In this document: one piece after another, positions 12,456-22,888 of the stretch
Layout: each line of letters begins with the position of its first letter
Numbering within the stretch: position 1 is the stretch's first letter
Origin: Myotis daubentonii
Taxonomy: Eukaryota; Chordata; Mammalia; Chiroptera; Vespertilionidae
Assembly (NCBI RefSeq): GCF_963259705.1
Contig: NC_081861.1
Location: 107,600,102 to 107,664,101 of the forward strand
Reading direction: 5' to 3'
Length of the DNA: 64,000 bases
Translations under genes and position numbers: made by a program
The notes under the pieces: generated by a model
Database searches by the model: none
What the model saw: the letters and a program-made list of their open reading frames with translations, nothing else
Told to the model about the DNA's origin: nothing

Positions 12456-12906
12456 CTAAAAGATTAAGTAAATTGCCCAGATTTAGACCATATATTTCAC
12501 AATTGCAAATTAAAACCAGGTCTGCACAACTTCTAAACTCACGTTTTTTCCATTATGCCACACTGCCTCATCAGTAAAAGTCAAGGTATCTTGGCCACTG
12601 TGAATAATTCTGCAGTGACCATAGAGATAAATATACCTTTATGAATATATGTTTTAAAATTTTCAGGTAGATACTCAGAAGAGGGATTGTTGGGGCATAC
12701 AGTATCTCTTTTCTTAATTTGTTAAGGAACCTCTATATTGTTTTTCATAGTGGCTGTACCAGTTTATATTCCCACCAGCAGTGAATGAGGGTTCCTTTTT
12801 CTCCACAATCTCGCCACACTTGATATTACTTGTCTTGTTGATAATGGCCACTCTAACAAGTGTGAGGTGGTATCTCATTGTAGTTTTGATTTTCATTTCC
12901 CTAATA

Positions 12907-13086
12907 CAGTGGTTCTCAACCTTGGCTGCACATTAAAATCACCTGGGAATCTTTTTAAAATCCTGATTTCTGGGCCTCATCCTCTGGAAATTCTGTTTCT
13001 TTGTTACTAATGTTGTGGCCCCACCCCATAACAAAGAAACAGAATTTCCATAGGATGAGGCCCAGAAATCAGGTTGAGAACCACTG
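12907..13086. mobile_element. Palindromic hAT MITE (MER5A-like termini)
   Basis: Starts CAGTGGTTCTCAACC and ends GGTTGAGAACCACTG. Flanked by a perfect 8-bp duplication CCCTAATA (12899-12906 and 13087-13094), the hAT signature. The right arm is a near-complete inverted copy of the inner left arm (CCTGATTTCTGGGCCTCATCC; GGAAATTCTGTTTCTTTGTTA), with a centre of about 25 bp. The right arm is shorter than the left, so an outer-middle piece has been lost. It is inserted in an old L1. Confidence 0.9.
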
Positions 13087-13594
13087 CCCTAATAGCTAGC
13101 AAAGTTGAGCCTCTTTTCATGTATCTGTTGGCCATTTGTATGTCTTCTTGGGAGAGATGTCTCTTCAGTTCCTCTGCCCATTTTTAAGTTGGATTATTTG
13201 TTTGTTTGGTGCTGAGTTGTATGAGTTCTTTATATATTTTGGATATTAACCCATTGTCAGAGCTGTAGTTTGCAAATAACTTCTCTCATTTGGTCGGTTG
13301 CCTTTTTGTTTTGTTGGTTTCTTTTGCTGTGCAGACTTTTTTAGTTTGATATACTCCCATTCATTTATTTTTGCCTTTACTTCCCTTGCCTTTGGGGTCA
13401 AATTATAAAATCCTCTTTAAGATCAAGGTCCACAGTTTAGGACCTATGTTTTTCTCTGTGTAATTTATACTTTCAGGTCTTATATTTAGGTCTTTGATAC
13501 GTTTTTAAGTTAATTTTTATACATGGGGACAAATTGTAATCTACTTTCATTCTTTGCATATGGCTTTCCAATTTCCCTAGCACCATTTATTTAT

Positions 13595-13638
13595 TTTTTA
13601 AGTAGCTTTATATTGATTTTGATTTTAGAGAGGGAGGC

Positions 13639-13701
<63 letters not shown>

Positions 13702-13910
13702 AGAAGAAGAAGAAGAAGAAGAAGAAGAAGAAGAAGAAGAAGAAGAAGAAGGAGAAATGAGAGAGAAACATCGATCAGTTCCCTCCTGCATGCAACCCTG
13801 GTTGGGGACTGAACCCCCAACCTGGGCATGTGCTTTGACCAGGAATCGAATTGGCAACCTTTTGGTGCATGGAATGGCCCTCAACCAACTGAGCCACACT
13901 GTCCAGGGCC
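13595..13910 (-). mobile_element. Ves SINE with expanded purine microsatellite
   Basis: Minus-strand Ves SINE; the tRNA-like end is at the right (AACCAACTGAGCCACACTGTCCAGGGCC). The normally short GA-rich spacer is expanded into a (GA)n(GAA)n tract at 13641-13755. Apparent proteins here (poly-Glu, poly-Ser, poly-Leu) are translations of this tract. Confidence 0.85.
13641..13755 (+). repeat. (GA)n-(GAA)n compound microsatellite
   Basis: About 28 GA units run directly into about 18 GAA units, an uninterrupted purine strand of more than 110 bases within a Ves SINE. Confidence 0.97.
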
Positions 13911-13911
13911 C

Positions 13912-14318
13912 CAGCACAGTTTTTTTAAAATGTCTTTATTGTTGAAAGTATTACAGATGTCCCTTTTTTCCCCCATTAACACCCTCTCCCCACTCCCCCA
14001 GGCTTTCATAGCACTATTGGTGTGTGTCCATGGGTTATGCATACAAGTTCTTTGGTTAATCTCTTCCCGACCCTCCCCCCTCTTCCCTCTGAGATTCATC
14101 ACTCTGTTTCATGCTTCCATGTCTCTGGATCTATTTTGTTCATCAGTTTATTTTGTTCATTAGATTCTACATATAAGTGAGATCATGTGATACTTATCTT
14201 TCTCTGATAAGCTTATTTCTCTTAGCATAATAATCTCCAGGTCCCTCCATGCTGTCTCAACTGATAAGGGATCCTTATTTTTTATAGTTGCATAGTATTC
14301 CGTTGTGTAATTATACCA
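13912..14318 (-). mobile_element. Younger LINE-1 3' end nested in an older L1
   Basis: Antisense L1 3' UTR: TCTTTATTGTTGAAAGTATTACAGATGTCCC, then the pyrimidine-rich stretch, then TTATTTTGTTCATTAGATTC and the ORF2 end. 5' truncated at about 14318, where the older L1 resumes (ACCATGCTGTTTTGATTACTG). Confidence 0.8.
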
Positions 14319-15684
14319 TGCTGTTTTGATTACTGTTGCTCTGTAGTATATTTTGAAGTCAGGTAGTGTGATTCCTCCAGCTTATTTCTTTTTACTCAGC
14401 ATTGTTTTGGCCACTCGGGGTCTTTTGTGGTTCCACACAAATCTGATGTATTTTTGTTTTGTTCTATTTATTGAAAAAAATATCATTGGGATTTTAATGA
14501 AGATTGGTTTAAATGTTAATTTGGCCATTTTAGTTATGATAATTCTTCTAGTCCATGAACACGGAATATCTTTCCATTTTATTGTGTCTTTTTCAATCTC
14601 TTTTAATAATGCCTTTTATTTTTCAGTATGTAGGTCCTTTACATCTTTTGCTAAGTTTATTCCTCAGTATTTTATTCTTTTTGTTGCAATTGCAAAAGGA
14701 ATTTTTTTCATTTCTTTTTATGACATTTTATTTTTAGTATATAGGAATGTAGTGGATCTTTGTACATTGGTTTTCTATACTACTACTTTACTGTATTTGT
14801 TTATTGGTTCTAATATTTTTAGTGGAGTGTTTAGGGTTTTCTATATAAAGAATTACATCATCTGCAAAGAGTGACAATTTTACTTCTTCATTCCCTATTT
14901 GGATACCTGTTATTTCTTTCTCTTGCTTGATTGCTCTTGCTCGGATTTCTAACACTATGTTGAATAAGAGTGGTACGAGTGGGCATCCTTTTCTTGTTCC
15001 TGATCTTAGACTAAAAGCTTTTAGTTGTCACCATTGAGTATGATGTTAGCTGAAGGTTTGTCACAGATGTCCTTTATTATGTTGAGATACTTTTCTTTTG
15101 TACACTTTTGGTTGGGTGTTTTAATCATAAATGGATGGTGTATCTTATCACATGCTTTTTCTGCATCTGTTGATAACATCATATGATTTTTATCTTTTGT
15201 TTTGTTCATGTGAAATCCATTGATAGATTTGCATATGTTGAACCATCCTTTTGCCCTTGGAATGAACCCTACTTGATAGTGATGTATCATTTTTTTAATT
15301 TTATTCCATTTTAATTGTATTCAATTTGCTAGTATGTTGTTTAGGATTTTTGCATTTGCATTTATCAGAGATATGACTCTGTAGTGGTTTTTTGTTTGTT
15401 TGTTTTTGTGGTTTTTTTTAGTGTGTTATCCTTGCCAGGTTTTGGTATTGGGGATATGTTGGCCTCATAAAATGTGTTAGGAAATATTGCTTCTTTAATT
15501 TATGAAACAGTTTGAGAAAGGTACAAAATCTTCTTTGAATGGTTGGTAGATTTCACTAGTGAAGCATATGGTTGTGGACTTTTACTTTTGGGGAAGTTTT
15601 TGATGGTTCTTTCAATTTCCTCACCATTGATCTTTCTATTTAGATTTTCCAGTTCTTCCTGTCTCAGGATAGGAATGTTATGTA

Positions 15685-16165
15685 AATAACCACTGTGTCC
15701 TTCCATAGATGATTGGATAAAGAAGTGGAACATATATACAATGGAATACTACTCAGCCATAAGAAAATATGAAATACTACCATTTGCAACAACAAGGATG
15801 GATCTTAAGAATATCATGCTTAGTGAAATAAGTCAGACACAAAAAGTTAAGAATGAAATTATTTTACTCAGATGGGATAATTGAAAGCAACAAATAAACA
15901 AGCAAACAAAAACTCATTGACACAGATAACAGTATGCTGTTACCAGTGGGAAGTGGTTTTGAGAGATAATAAAGGGTAAAAGAGTTCAAATATATGGTGA
16001 CTGAAGATTTGACTTTGGAAGTAGATCACACAATACAATATACAGATGATGTATCATAGAGTTGTACATTTGAAACCTATATAATTTTTGGAACCAATGT
16101 CACCCCAGTAATTTTTATTTTAAAAAAATAATAAAAAATGTATATGAGAAAAAAAAAAAAACAGT
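15685..16165 (+). mobile_element. Old LINE-1 3' segment, sense (partner of the inverted segment)
   Basis: ORF2 C-terminal text (GATGATTGGATAAAGAAG, ATACTACTCAGCCATAAG, TGCTTAGTGAAATAAGTCAGAC), a 3' UTR and an A-tail at 16150-16162. Confidence 0.8.
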
Positions 16166-16425
16166 CAGGGTGAATGAACCCTGTCCACATGAGTAGAAAA
16201 TGTAGCAAAGATACCTAGGCATTTTTAAGCTATATTATCTTTTTAGCCTACAGTTTAATCAATCCAGACTCTGGACCACTAGATCATAATTACCAAGTAG
16301 TACCTATGAGTTTTTTATAGTTTACATTTATTATTAGTACATTATGCAAAGTAAGATGATTATACTCTGAGAACATTAGCGTGTTGAAAAATTTTCAGGT
16401 ATTAGTATATGTCAAAAGTGTTTTT

Positions 16426-16630
16426 TTAAATATATTTTATTGATTTTTTACAGAGAGAGAGAGGGATAGAGAGTTAGAAACATCAATGAGAGAGAAACAT
16501 CGATCAGCTGCCTCCTGCACACTCCCTACTGGGGATGTGCCCGCAACCAAGGTACATGCCCTTGACCGGAATCGAACCTGGGACCCTTGAGTCCACAGGC
16601 CGACGCTCTATCCACTGAGCCAGTTAGGGC
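16426..16630 (-). mobile_element. Ves SINE
   Basis: Full-length minus-strand copy with the box-B-like segment (GGAATCGAACCTGGGACCC) and box-A-like end (CTATCCACTGAGCCAGTTAGGGC). Perfect 12-bp duplication AAAAGTGTTTTT on both sides (16414-16425 and 16631-16642). Confidence 0.93.
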
Positions 16631-16642
16631 AAAAGTGTTTTT

Positions 16643-18104
16643 ATTATATCTAAAGAGTAAGGTCTAATCAGGTGTTTTAGAAATAGTTTATAAATGTTAT
16701 AAGAATTGACATTGTTCAGATAATCATTTCAGGGCTTTATTACCTAAATTTCCCAAGTACCAGGGAGAGCATTATTGCTGGCATCAGTTTTAATATGCTA
16801 TTTATTGACACCTGACATAGGTATGGAGTGGAAATCTTGTTATTTGATTAGTAAATTAATACCTACTGGATATAAGAAATAAAAAATGATGTCTTGGGAA
16901 GGCATGCCTAGATAAATCATTCTATATGTGCTAGTGGGAGGCTTGAAGAGGGAAAAAGTGGACAAATTTTCTTTGATTAGTATTGAGTCTTCATTTTACC
17001 CTGTATTTCTGGAATCTCAGTCTAAATCAGAGTCATGCCTAGTTTAAACAGGAAATTATTTAATTAGTTCCTGTGGCTTTCTTTACTCCGCTCAGAAAAT
17101 ATTGAAAAATGTTTCAGAAATGAAATATAGGCACTATTAGAGAATGTTTAGAAATTTTTGGCCAGGATTTCTTCCAGTTCTGCACAATTACACTTGCATG
17201 TAAGCCAAAGAGACCTCTTCTCTCTGGATGTTCTTTATTGATTTCAGCAAGTCTCCTTTCCCTTCTAAAGGATCAAGATCTTAAAATATTTGTTCCCTGG
17301 AAAGCTTTTCATTTGGCCTGTTGAATATGTAGTTTTGGGAAATTACTTTGGTACTTGAATAAACACTGGAATACTTCGTTCTTAGATCCTGTAATTTTCC
17401 TGCATTTTAAATTCAAATCAAATTATATAAAAAACACAGGTCATGTTGGCTTTACACTCTGTGAAACCAGGGGCTGGTGGGGGGGGGGTGGGGCGGGGTG
17501 CAGGGGAGAATGCATTGGGAATTTAGGGGAAAGGTATTTGTAATGTAAGGAAACTTTTTAAATTAATAGTGTAAATTTGTATTTCCAGATGTAACCTGAT
17601 TCACTCAGTACTTCAAATCACCCTTTCCTTTATTTTTTTGATAATACTTATGACAATTTGTTATATTCCACATAATATAGTTATTGTGTTTATTATCTGT
17701 CTCTGTTCTACTAGAATGTCAGCTGCATGAGAGCAAGAATCTTTGTTTTGTTCACTGATGTATCCTAAGCACTAAGACCAGGGGCTAGCATACAATAGTT
17801 ACTCAGTTAATATTTGTGGACTGAATGAATACCATGATCTATTCCACTTCACCCCTTAAATTTTATATTCATTTCTTCCTGGTAATTTTTGTATGTTGCT
17901 ATATTCCATATGAAGTGGGTAGTTAAGTTATTGGTAAAAATAATACTCTACCATCTAGTATGAGAAGAGAATTTTAGGAATTATATCCTAAAAATGTTTG
18001 GAGAAGTAATTTGTAATGCTTCAGTTTTCAGTAAGTTTTAATGAAACCCATAGTGTTCCACAGATGCCCACAAAATTTGTTAGGAAATTGAGGATGGGAA
18101 ACTT
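16643..18104. other. Single-copy intron 1 sequence with a G-rich tract
   Basis: AT-rich intron without ORFs or clear repeats. It contains the guanine run at 17469-17507 described separately. Confidence 0.5.
17469..17507 (+). other. Potential G-quadruplex tract
   Basis: A run of ten G followed by T, GGGG, C, GGGG, TGCA and GGGG gives four or more G-runs with very short loops on the sense strand of the APOOL intron, about 1.1 kb before exon 2. Whether it folds is inference. Confidence 0.55.
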
Positions 18105-18592
18105 TTCAAGCACCCCTATGTTCATAGCAGCATTATGTACAATAGTTAAGCTCTGGAAACAGCCTAAGTGCCCATCAGTAGATGAGTGGACAAAAAATTA
18201 TAATGTATTTATACAATAAAATATTATGCAGCTATAAAAAAGGATCTGTTACCCATTGTGACAGCATGGATGGATCTGGAGGTTATTATGCTAAGTGAAA
18301 TAAGCCAGTCAGAAAAAGACAAGGATCACATGATCTCACTTATATGTGGAATCTAATAAAAAAAAATAGGTCCAGAGACATGGAAGCATGCAACAGACTG
18401 ACAAATCTTAGAGGGAAGGGGAGAGGGGGTTTGGGAAGAAATTTAATCAAAGAACTTATATGCATAACCCATGGGCACAGACAATGGTGCAGTGAATGCC
18501 TGGAGGGTTGCAGGACCCCAGTGGAGAGGGGCAAAGGGCGGAAAATGGGGGACATCTGTAATACTCTCAACAATAAAAATAAATGTTTATTT
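18105..18592 (+). mobile_element. LINE-1 3' end, sense, abutting APOOL exon 2
   Basis: ORF2 C-terminal text (ATGTTCATAGCAGCATTATG, AAGTGCCCATCAGTAGATGAG, TAAGCCAGTCAGAAAAAGAC), L1 3' UTR (GGGGGACATCTGTAATACTC) and the signal AACAATAAAAATAAA. Its tail stops about 20 bp before the exon 2 acceptor. Both AATAAA signals are in the sense of APOOL transcription. Confidence 0.85.
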
Positions 18593-18612
18593 ATTGTGTG
18601 TATCTTTCTCAG

Positions 18613-18717
18613 ATGCGAAAGCTGACAATCATGCCTGCAGGTCTGATATTTGCATCTATAAGTGTGCATGCAGCCAAAGAAGAGGAATCCAAAAAGCAGC
18701 TAATGAAACCAGAGCAG
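18613..18717 (+). CDS. APOOL: APOOL coding exon 2 (MICOS subunit MIC27)
   Basis: Internal exon of apolipoprotein O-like, a mitochondrial inner-membrane protein of the MICOS complex, which shapes cristae junctions. The 35 codons begin MRKLTIMPAGLIFASISVHA and continue through a lysine/glutamate-rich stretch to KPEQ, matching the APOOL N-terminus with a few substitutions. It follows a TTTCTCAG acceptor and ends CAG|gtaact; both ends are phase 0. In human APOOL a few residues (MAAIR) come from exon 1, so the ATG at 18613 is an internal methionine codon if splicing is conserved; exon 1 is not in the window. The hydrophobic run after the first methionines fits the N-terminal mitochondrial region. 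A sense-oriented L1 3' end stops about 20 bp upstream of this exon. Confidence 0.93.
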
Positions 18718-19225
18718 GTAACTTGTGTATAAATGTTTGTGAATTTTTTTATAATATAAACATGATAAAATGAATTTTTATTATGTTGTTGTTACCCCTA
18801 CTCATAAAAAATGTCTTTGAAATATTTGTTAAACACATTTTATAAGTTGAGAGAAACAGTTATAAGGTGTCTTAAAATAAACACTGTATTATATTCAACT
18901 CAAAATTCTAATATGCTAATTCCAAGGAAAAACATTTGGTGATTTTTCTCAATGAATAATCAATGAGTAGTACAGGGTCTTAGTACTTTTAAGCTGTCTG
19001 TTTTTTCTTTCTTGAAAATGTATACAGGTATTTGGAAGTGTTAGTTTAAGAAACTCTAAAGATCTCATTTTTGAAAGTGACTTTGTATGTTTTCTAGTTC
19101 AACCTTCTGTATGTTACTAAGGTACAATAGGTACACTAAGTGATCATTTATCTTCTACATGAATACAACTCTGGATTAAGGAACCTAAGGCAATCCATTC
19201 AATTTGTTGGCAGCTCTCATTCAAT
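18718..19225. other. Intron 2 start, single copy
   Basis: No gene or clear repeat between the exon 2 donor and the Ves SINE. Confidence 0.5.
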
Positions 19226-19236
19226 TTGAGGTCCTT

Positions 19237-19458
19237 GCCCTAACCGGTTTGGCTCAGTGGATAGAGCATCGGCCTTTGGACTCAAGGGTCCCGGGTTCGA
19301 TTCCAATCAAGGGCATGTACCTTGGTTGCGGGCACATCCCCAGTAGGGAGTGTGCAGGAGGCAGCTGATTGATGTTTCTCTCTCATCAATGTTTCTAACT
19401 CTCTATCCCTCTCCCTTCCTCTCTGTAAAAAATCAATAAAATATATATTAAAAAAAAA
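19237..19458 (+). mobile_element. Ves SINE (full length, young)
   Basis: Starts GCCCTAACCGGTTTGGCTCA, with an intact box A (TGGCTCAGTGGATAG) and box B (GGTTCGATTCC) in the tRNA-like head, a CT-rich middle and an A-tail. The duplication TTGAGGTCCTT is perfect (19226-19236 and 19459-19469). Not a functional tRNA: no acceptor stem pairing, and it is fused to a SINE body. Confidence 0.95.
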
Positions 19459-19672
19459 TTGAGGTCCTTTCTTAGGTCAGACAAACCTTTGTCATAATAA
19501 GTTCTACCCATTTGCCTTGTATCTCTTACATTGGTACCATACAGAAAAATTCTCATCTCTCTTTAACCAAACAACTCTTCATATGTTAACTACTTTTGCT
19601 CCCTGGATAAGTATATTAGTAGCTTAAGCCTTTCTTTGTATGTCCATAGCTTTTAGTTCCTTCATTCTTAAA

Positions 19673-19675
<3 letters not shown>

Positions 19676-19706
<31 letters not shown>
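19676..19706 (+). repeat. (CA)n microsatellite
   Basis: About fifteen uninterrupted CA units ending at the HeliBat 5' terminus. Confidence 0.95.
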
Positions 19707-19709
<3 letters not shown>

Positions 19710-20204
19710 TAAAAGGGTAATATGCTAATTAGATCCGGAGACCTTCCAAGAGACCTTCCGGATGTCCTTCCAAACAAAGCTGTGGTGGCGGGGCTGAGGC
19801 AGAGGCGGTTAGGGGCAATCAGGCCAGGAGGGGAGGGCAGTTGGGGGTGATCAGGCCAGCAAAGGGGGCAGTTGGGGGCAAGCAGGCTGGCGGGGGGGGG
19901 CAGTTGGGGGCAAGCACCTGGCAGAGGGGGCAGTTGGGGGCAAGCAGGCTGGCAGAGGGGGGCAGTTGGGGTGAGAAGGCCAGCTAGGGAGGCAGTTGGG
20001 GGTGAGCACGCCAGCAGACAGAGTGGTTAGGGGTGATCAGGCCGGCAGGCAGGTGAGCAGTTAAGAGCCAGTATTCCCTGATTGTGGGATCAGGCCTAAA
20101 CAGGCAGTCGGACATCCCCCGAGAGGTCCCAAATTGGAGAGGGTGCAGGCCAGGCTGAGGGACACCCCACTTCCGTGCATGAGTTTCATGCACTGGGCCA
20201 CTAG
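19702..20204 (+). mobile_element. HeliBat with internal minisatellite
   Basis: 5' end ACACTAATAAAAGGGTAATATGC merges with a CA repeat; 3' end GTGCATGAGTTTCATGCAC then CTAG at 20204. Positions 19810-20060 hold six to seven ~33-bp units around GGGCAGTTGGGGGCAAGCAGGC. A GT repeat follows directly. Confidence 0.9.

Positions 20205-20252
<48 letters not shown>
20205..20252 (+). repeat. (GT)n microsatellite
   Basis: About 22 GT units between the HeliBat 3' end and the Ves SINE tail. Confidence 0.95.
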
Positions 20253-20254
<2 letters not shown>

Positions 20255-20444
20255 TGATTTCACAGAGGAAGGGAGAATGAAAGAGAGATAGAACCATTAA
20301 TGATGAGAGAATCATTGATTGTTGCCTCCTGTATGCCCCATACTGGGGATCGAGCCCACAACACATGCATGTACCCTGACTGGGAATCGAACCATAACCT
20401 ACTTGTTCATAGGTCAGTGCTCAATTGCTGCCACACCAGCCAGG
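20253..20444 (-). mobile_element. Ves SINE (older, diverged)
   Basis: Starts ATTGATTTCACAGAGGAAGG (SINE 3' body, antisense) and ends near CCACACCAGCCAGGC (tRNA-like start, antisense). The GT repeat adjoins its tail. Confidence 0.85.
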
Positions 20445-21324
20445 CAGTTTCTTCACTCTCTTAATCATTCTTTGCCATACATATTTGGGATGGTTAGCAT
20501 TTTCCTCAGGTTTAAATATTTTGACCACTGCTCCATTGAGTCAGACTCTGACTTTTGTTCTAGATAATATATTTATATTGAAGCTGCCTAAGATCACATT
20601 CACTTTTATATACTTTATATATTTTTTTATTTTGTGTCCTAACAATCTAAAATTTAGCAAAATTACCTTTGATCATGACATAGTGAACTTGTAGTTCTTA
20701 AAATTTGTTAAATTTTTTATATGAGCCACTGGTAAGGTATGTCTTTTCCCAAACTGTACTTATGCATATAGACTTTTGGGATTCAATTGCAGGTGTATAT
20801 ATGCCTGTTTAACTTTCATCTTGTTGATCTAGTCTATCATATAGGCCTGTTGATATCTAATTGTGGTTACTGATTCGGTCTCCATTTTCCTTTTTCCTTT
20901 TCCAGCTTTAAGTCACCATAATGTTTCTGTACATACTTAGAAATGTATATTGAATCATATGGGTTGAAATCTGAATATTGACGCCACCACTGACTATTTA
21001 GATAACATTGCACAAAATTCTTATTGGTGTCTCAGATATTCTGTTGTATGAATATACCATTATCAAATGTATAAATTTCATAATTTTTTTAAATTTAGCT
21101 TATTTCTAATAATTTGTTTATTGTAATAGTACTTTGTCAAAACATTCTATACACAAAGCTGTATGTAGATCTATAACAATTTCCTTATAATAAGTTTATA
21201 GAAATGGAATTGTAGGTCAGAATGCATAAAAATTTCAATACATTGTCAAACTGACATGTATAAAATTTAACCCAAATTGTTTTCTGAGTTCCTCTTGCAT
21301 ATGTGTGAGGCACTATTCTAAGCA
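20445..21324. other. Intron 2 sequence, no recognisable gene
   Basis: AT-rich; at most an old L1-like patch near 21000-21260. I see no coding or RNA feature. Confidence 0.45.
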
Positions 21325-21811
21325 TCTATATTAATAAAAACCCAACGACTGGAATGGCAGAACAACCAGAATGACCAGAATGACTGGCTATGATGCACAC
21401 TGTGGCAGCCAACTAGCCTGATCCGGGCCCCAATCACCCCTCATTTCCCCCCTCCTGGCAGGCCTGGCCCCCAATCGGCTCCTAACACCCCCATCAGGGG
21501 CAGGGCCAGCGGCCAACCACCTGCGGCCCTCCCCCCACCCCCGGTTGGTCCCACCCCCAATCAGCCCCCAACACACCGATTGGGAGTGGAGCTGGCCAGC
21601 CAACTGCCTGTGGCCCCTCCTCCTGGCCGGCTCCATCCCCAGTCATCCCCCAACACTATGATCAGGGGTGGGGCTGGCCGACCAACCACCCACGGACCCT
21701 CCCCACAGCCAGCTGTAGCCCCTTTCCCCTACCGGCACGGCCCGATGGGCCCCCATCAGGGTGGGCCAGCTGGACTCCACCCATGCACAAATTTGTTCAC
21801 TTGACCTCTAG
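21325..21811 (+). mobile_element. HeliBat
   Basis: 5' terminus TCTATATTAATAAAAAC preceded by A; 3' hairpin region TGCACAAATTTGTTCA and CTAG followed by T. The GC-rich body carries ~110-bp repeats (CCCAATCAGCCCCCAACAC...GGGGCTGGCC). ORFs on both strands in this stretch are not genes. Confidence 0.9.
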
Positions 21812-22888
21812 TTGTATTATAATAATATAACCGTAAACTTTTATTAATTTTTATTAGCAGTCTAGGATAGATTCACTTCCCTACTAGCTTGCTATCTCTC
21901 AGTATTCTTTTTCCTTTTTTAGTCTGAGAGATAATGACAGTTTTAAGCCTACCTTGACACTCCAAAATCTAGGTAGGAAGATCAGTAACTAGCATTTTAC
22001 CCTAATATCTGCATTTGCATATTTCAGAATTTAAAAATAAATTTGTACTCTTTACTATATTTTGGGATATACAGAATTCCTTGATATTTAGTGTTTTCCC
22101 TAGCACATTTTAAATAGAATTTAATAGAATTACTTGTTAAAGTTGGTGTCGCTAAGTGCTAGGGACTATCATTCCACAAAGGGCCCATTTCTTGAGGAAC
22201 TTACTATTTCTAAAGAAATGAAAATATGATTTGCATGCAACTTTTTCATGTACTTTTATTGTGTAAAGTGAGTTATGGATCTACTTACATCTAGTTACAA
22301 TAAAGTCTTTATTCACTGTATGAATGAGGTGTTCTGATTGATTTTTCTGGTAAACTTGTGGCTAATTAAATGTTCTTTTTTTTTTTAGTTCAATTCTTCT
22401 TGTTAAGCGTGACTTTAAAAAGTAGCAATATATCCCTGCCTTATTAAGTACAATCTAGTGAATATAATTGAATGCCTCTTTACTAGAAAACTCTGGAGAA
22501 CTGTGGGGTTTCCATTTATTTTAAACCATGAACTTTGCAGTATTCAGATCTGTAAAATGACTGGCAATTGGTCTGTGTGTAGATATGGTCAGCCATCACT
22601 GGATATTTCTTTTTAAAAGATTTCTATGATATATGAGTTTGACCCATTTTCTTCTTACTTGCTTGTTTTCACCAAAAAATAACAGAGGAGAATATTGATT
22701 TTGGAGTTCTAGTTACTTTTGTTAAATTTAATTTAAATGTGGTTTTATAGCTAACTGAATCTAATTGTAATTTCTAATTGGGTATAAGCAAGTTATATTT
22801 ATAGAATACATAATGAGATTGTTCTTCCCTCAGTGGAGACAGAATTATCATAGTAGGCTTGAACCTTTTTTTCAGCTTTATAGAGATA
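21812..22888. other. Intron 2 sequence, no recognisable feature
   Basis: AT-rich single-copy sequence; I see nothing definable in it. Confidence 0.45.

Larger units (their letters stand above)
12585..15684 (-). mobile_element. Old LINE-1, inverted 5' segment of a twin-primed copy
   Basis: Antisense ORF2 text runs from C-terminal (12585, TCTTGGCCACTGTGAATAATTC) to reverse-transcriptase regions near 15680. It is interrupted by the palindromic hAT element (12907-13086), a Ves SINE (~13595-13910) and a younger L1 3' end (~13912-14318). The segment at 15685-16165 is the same family in sense orientation and resumes where the left end of this segment stops, as in a 5' inversion. Confidence 0.75.

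Noticed and set aside
13523..13945. 140-codon frame with an acidic poly-Glu stretch, and poly-Ser/Leu frames opposite
   Set aside because: Pure microsatellite translation within a Ves SINE.
19237..19320. tRNA-like sequence with intact A and B boxes
   Set aside because: Head of a Ves SINE; no paired acceptor stem, continues into the SINE body and is flanked by a target duplication.
19810..20060. Regularly spaced repeats resembling a CRISPR array
   Set aside because: A ~33-bp tandem minisatellite without unique spacers, inside a HeliBat in a mammalian intron.
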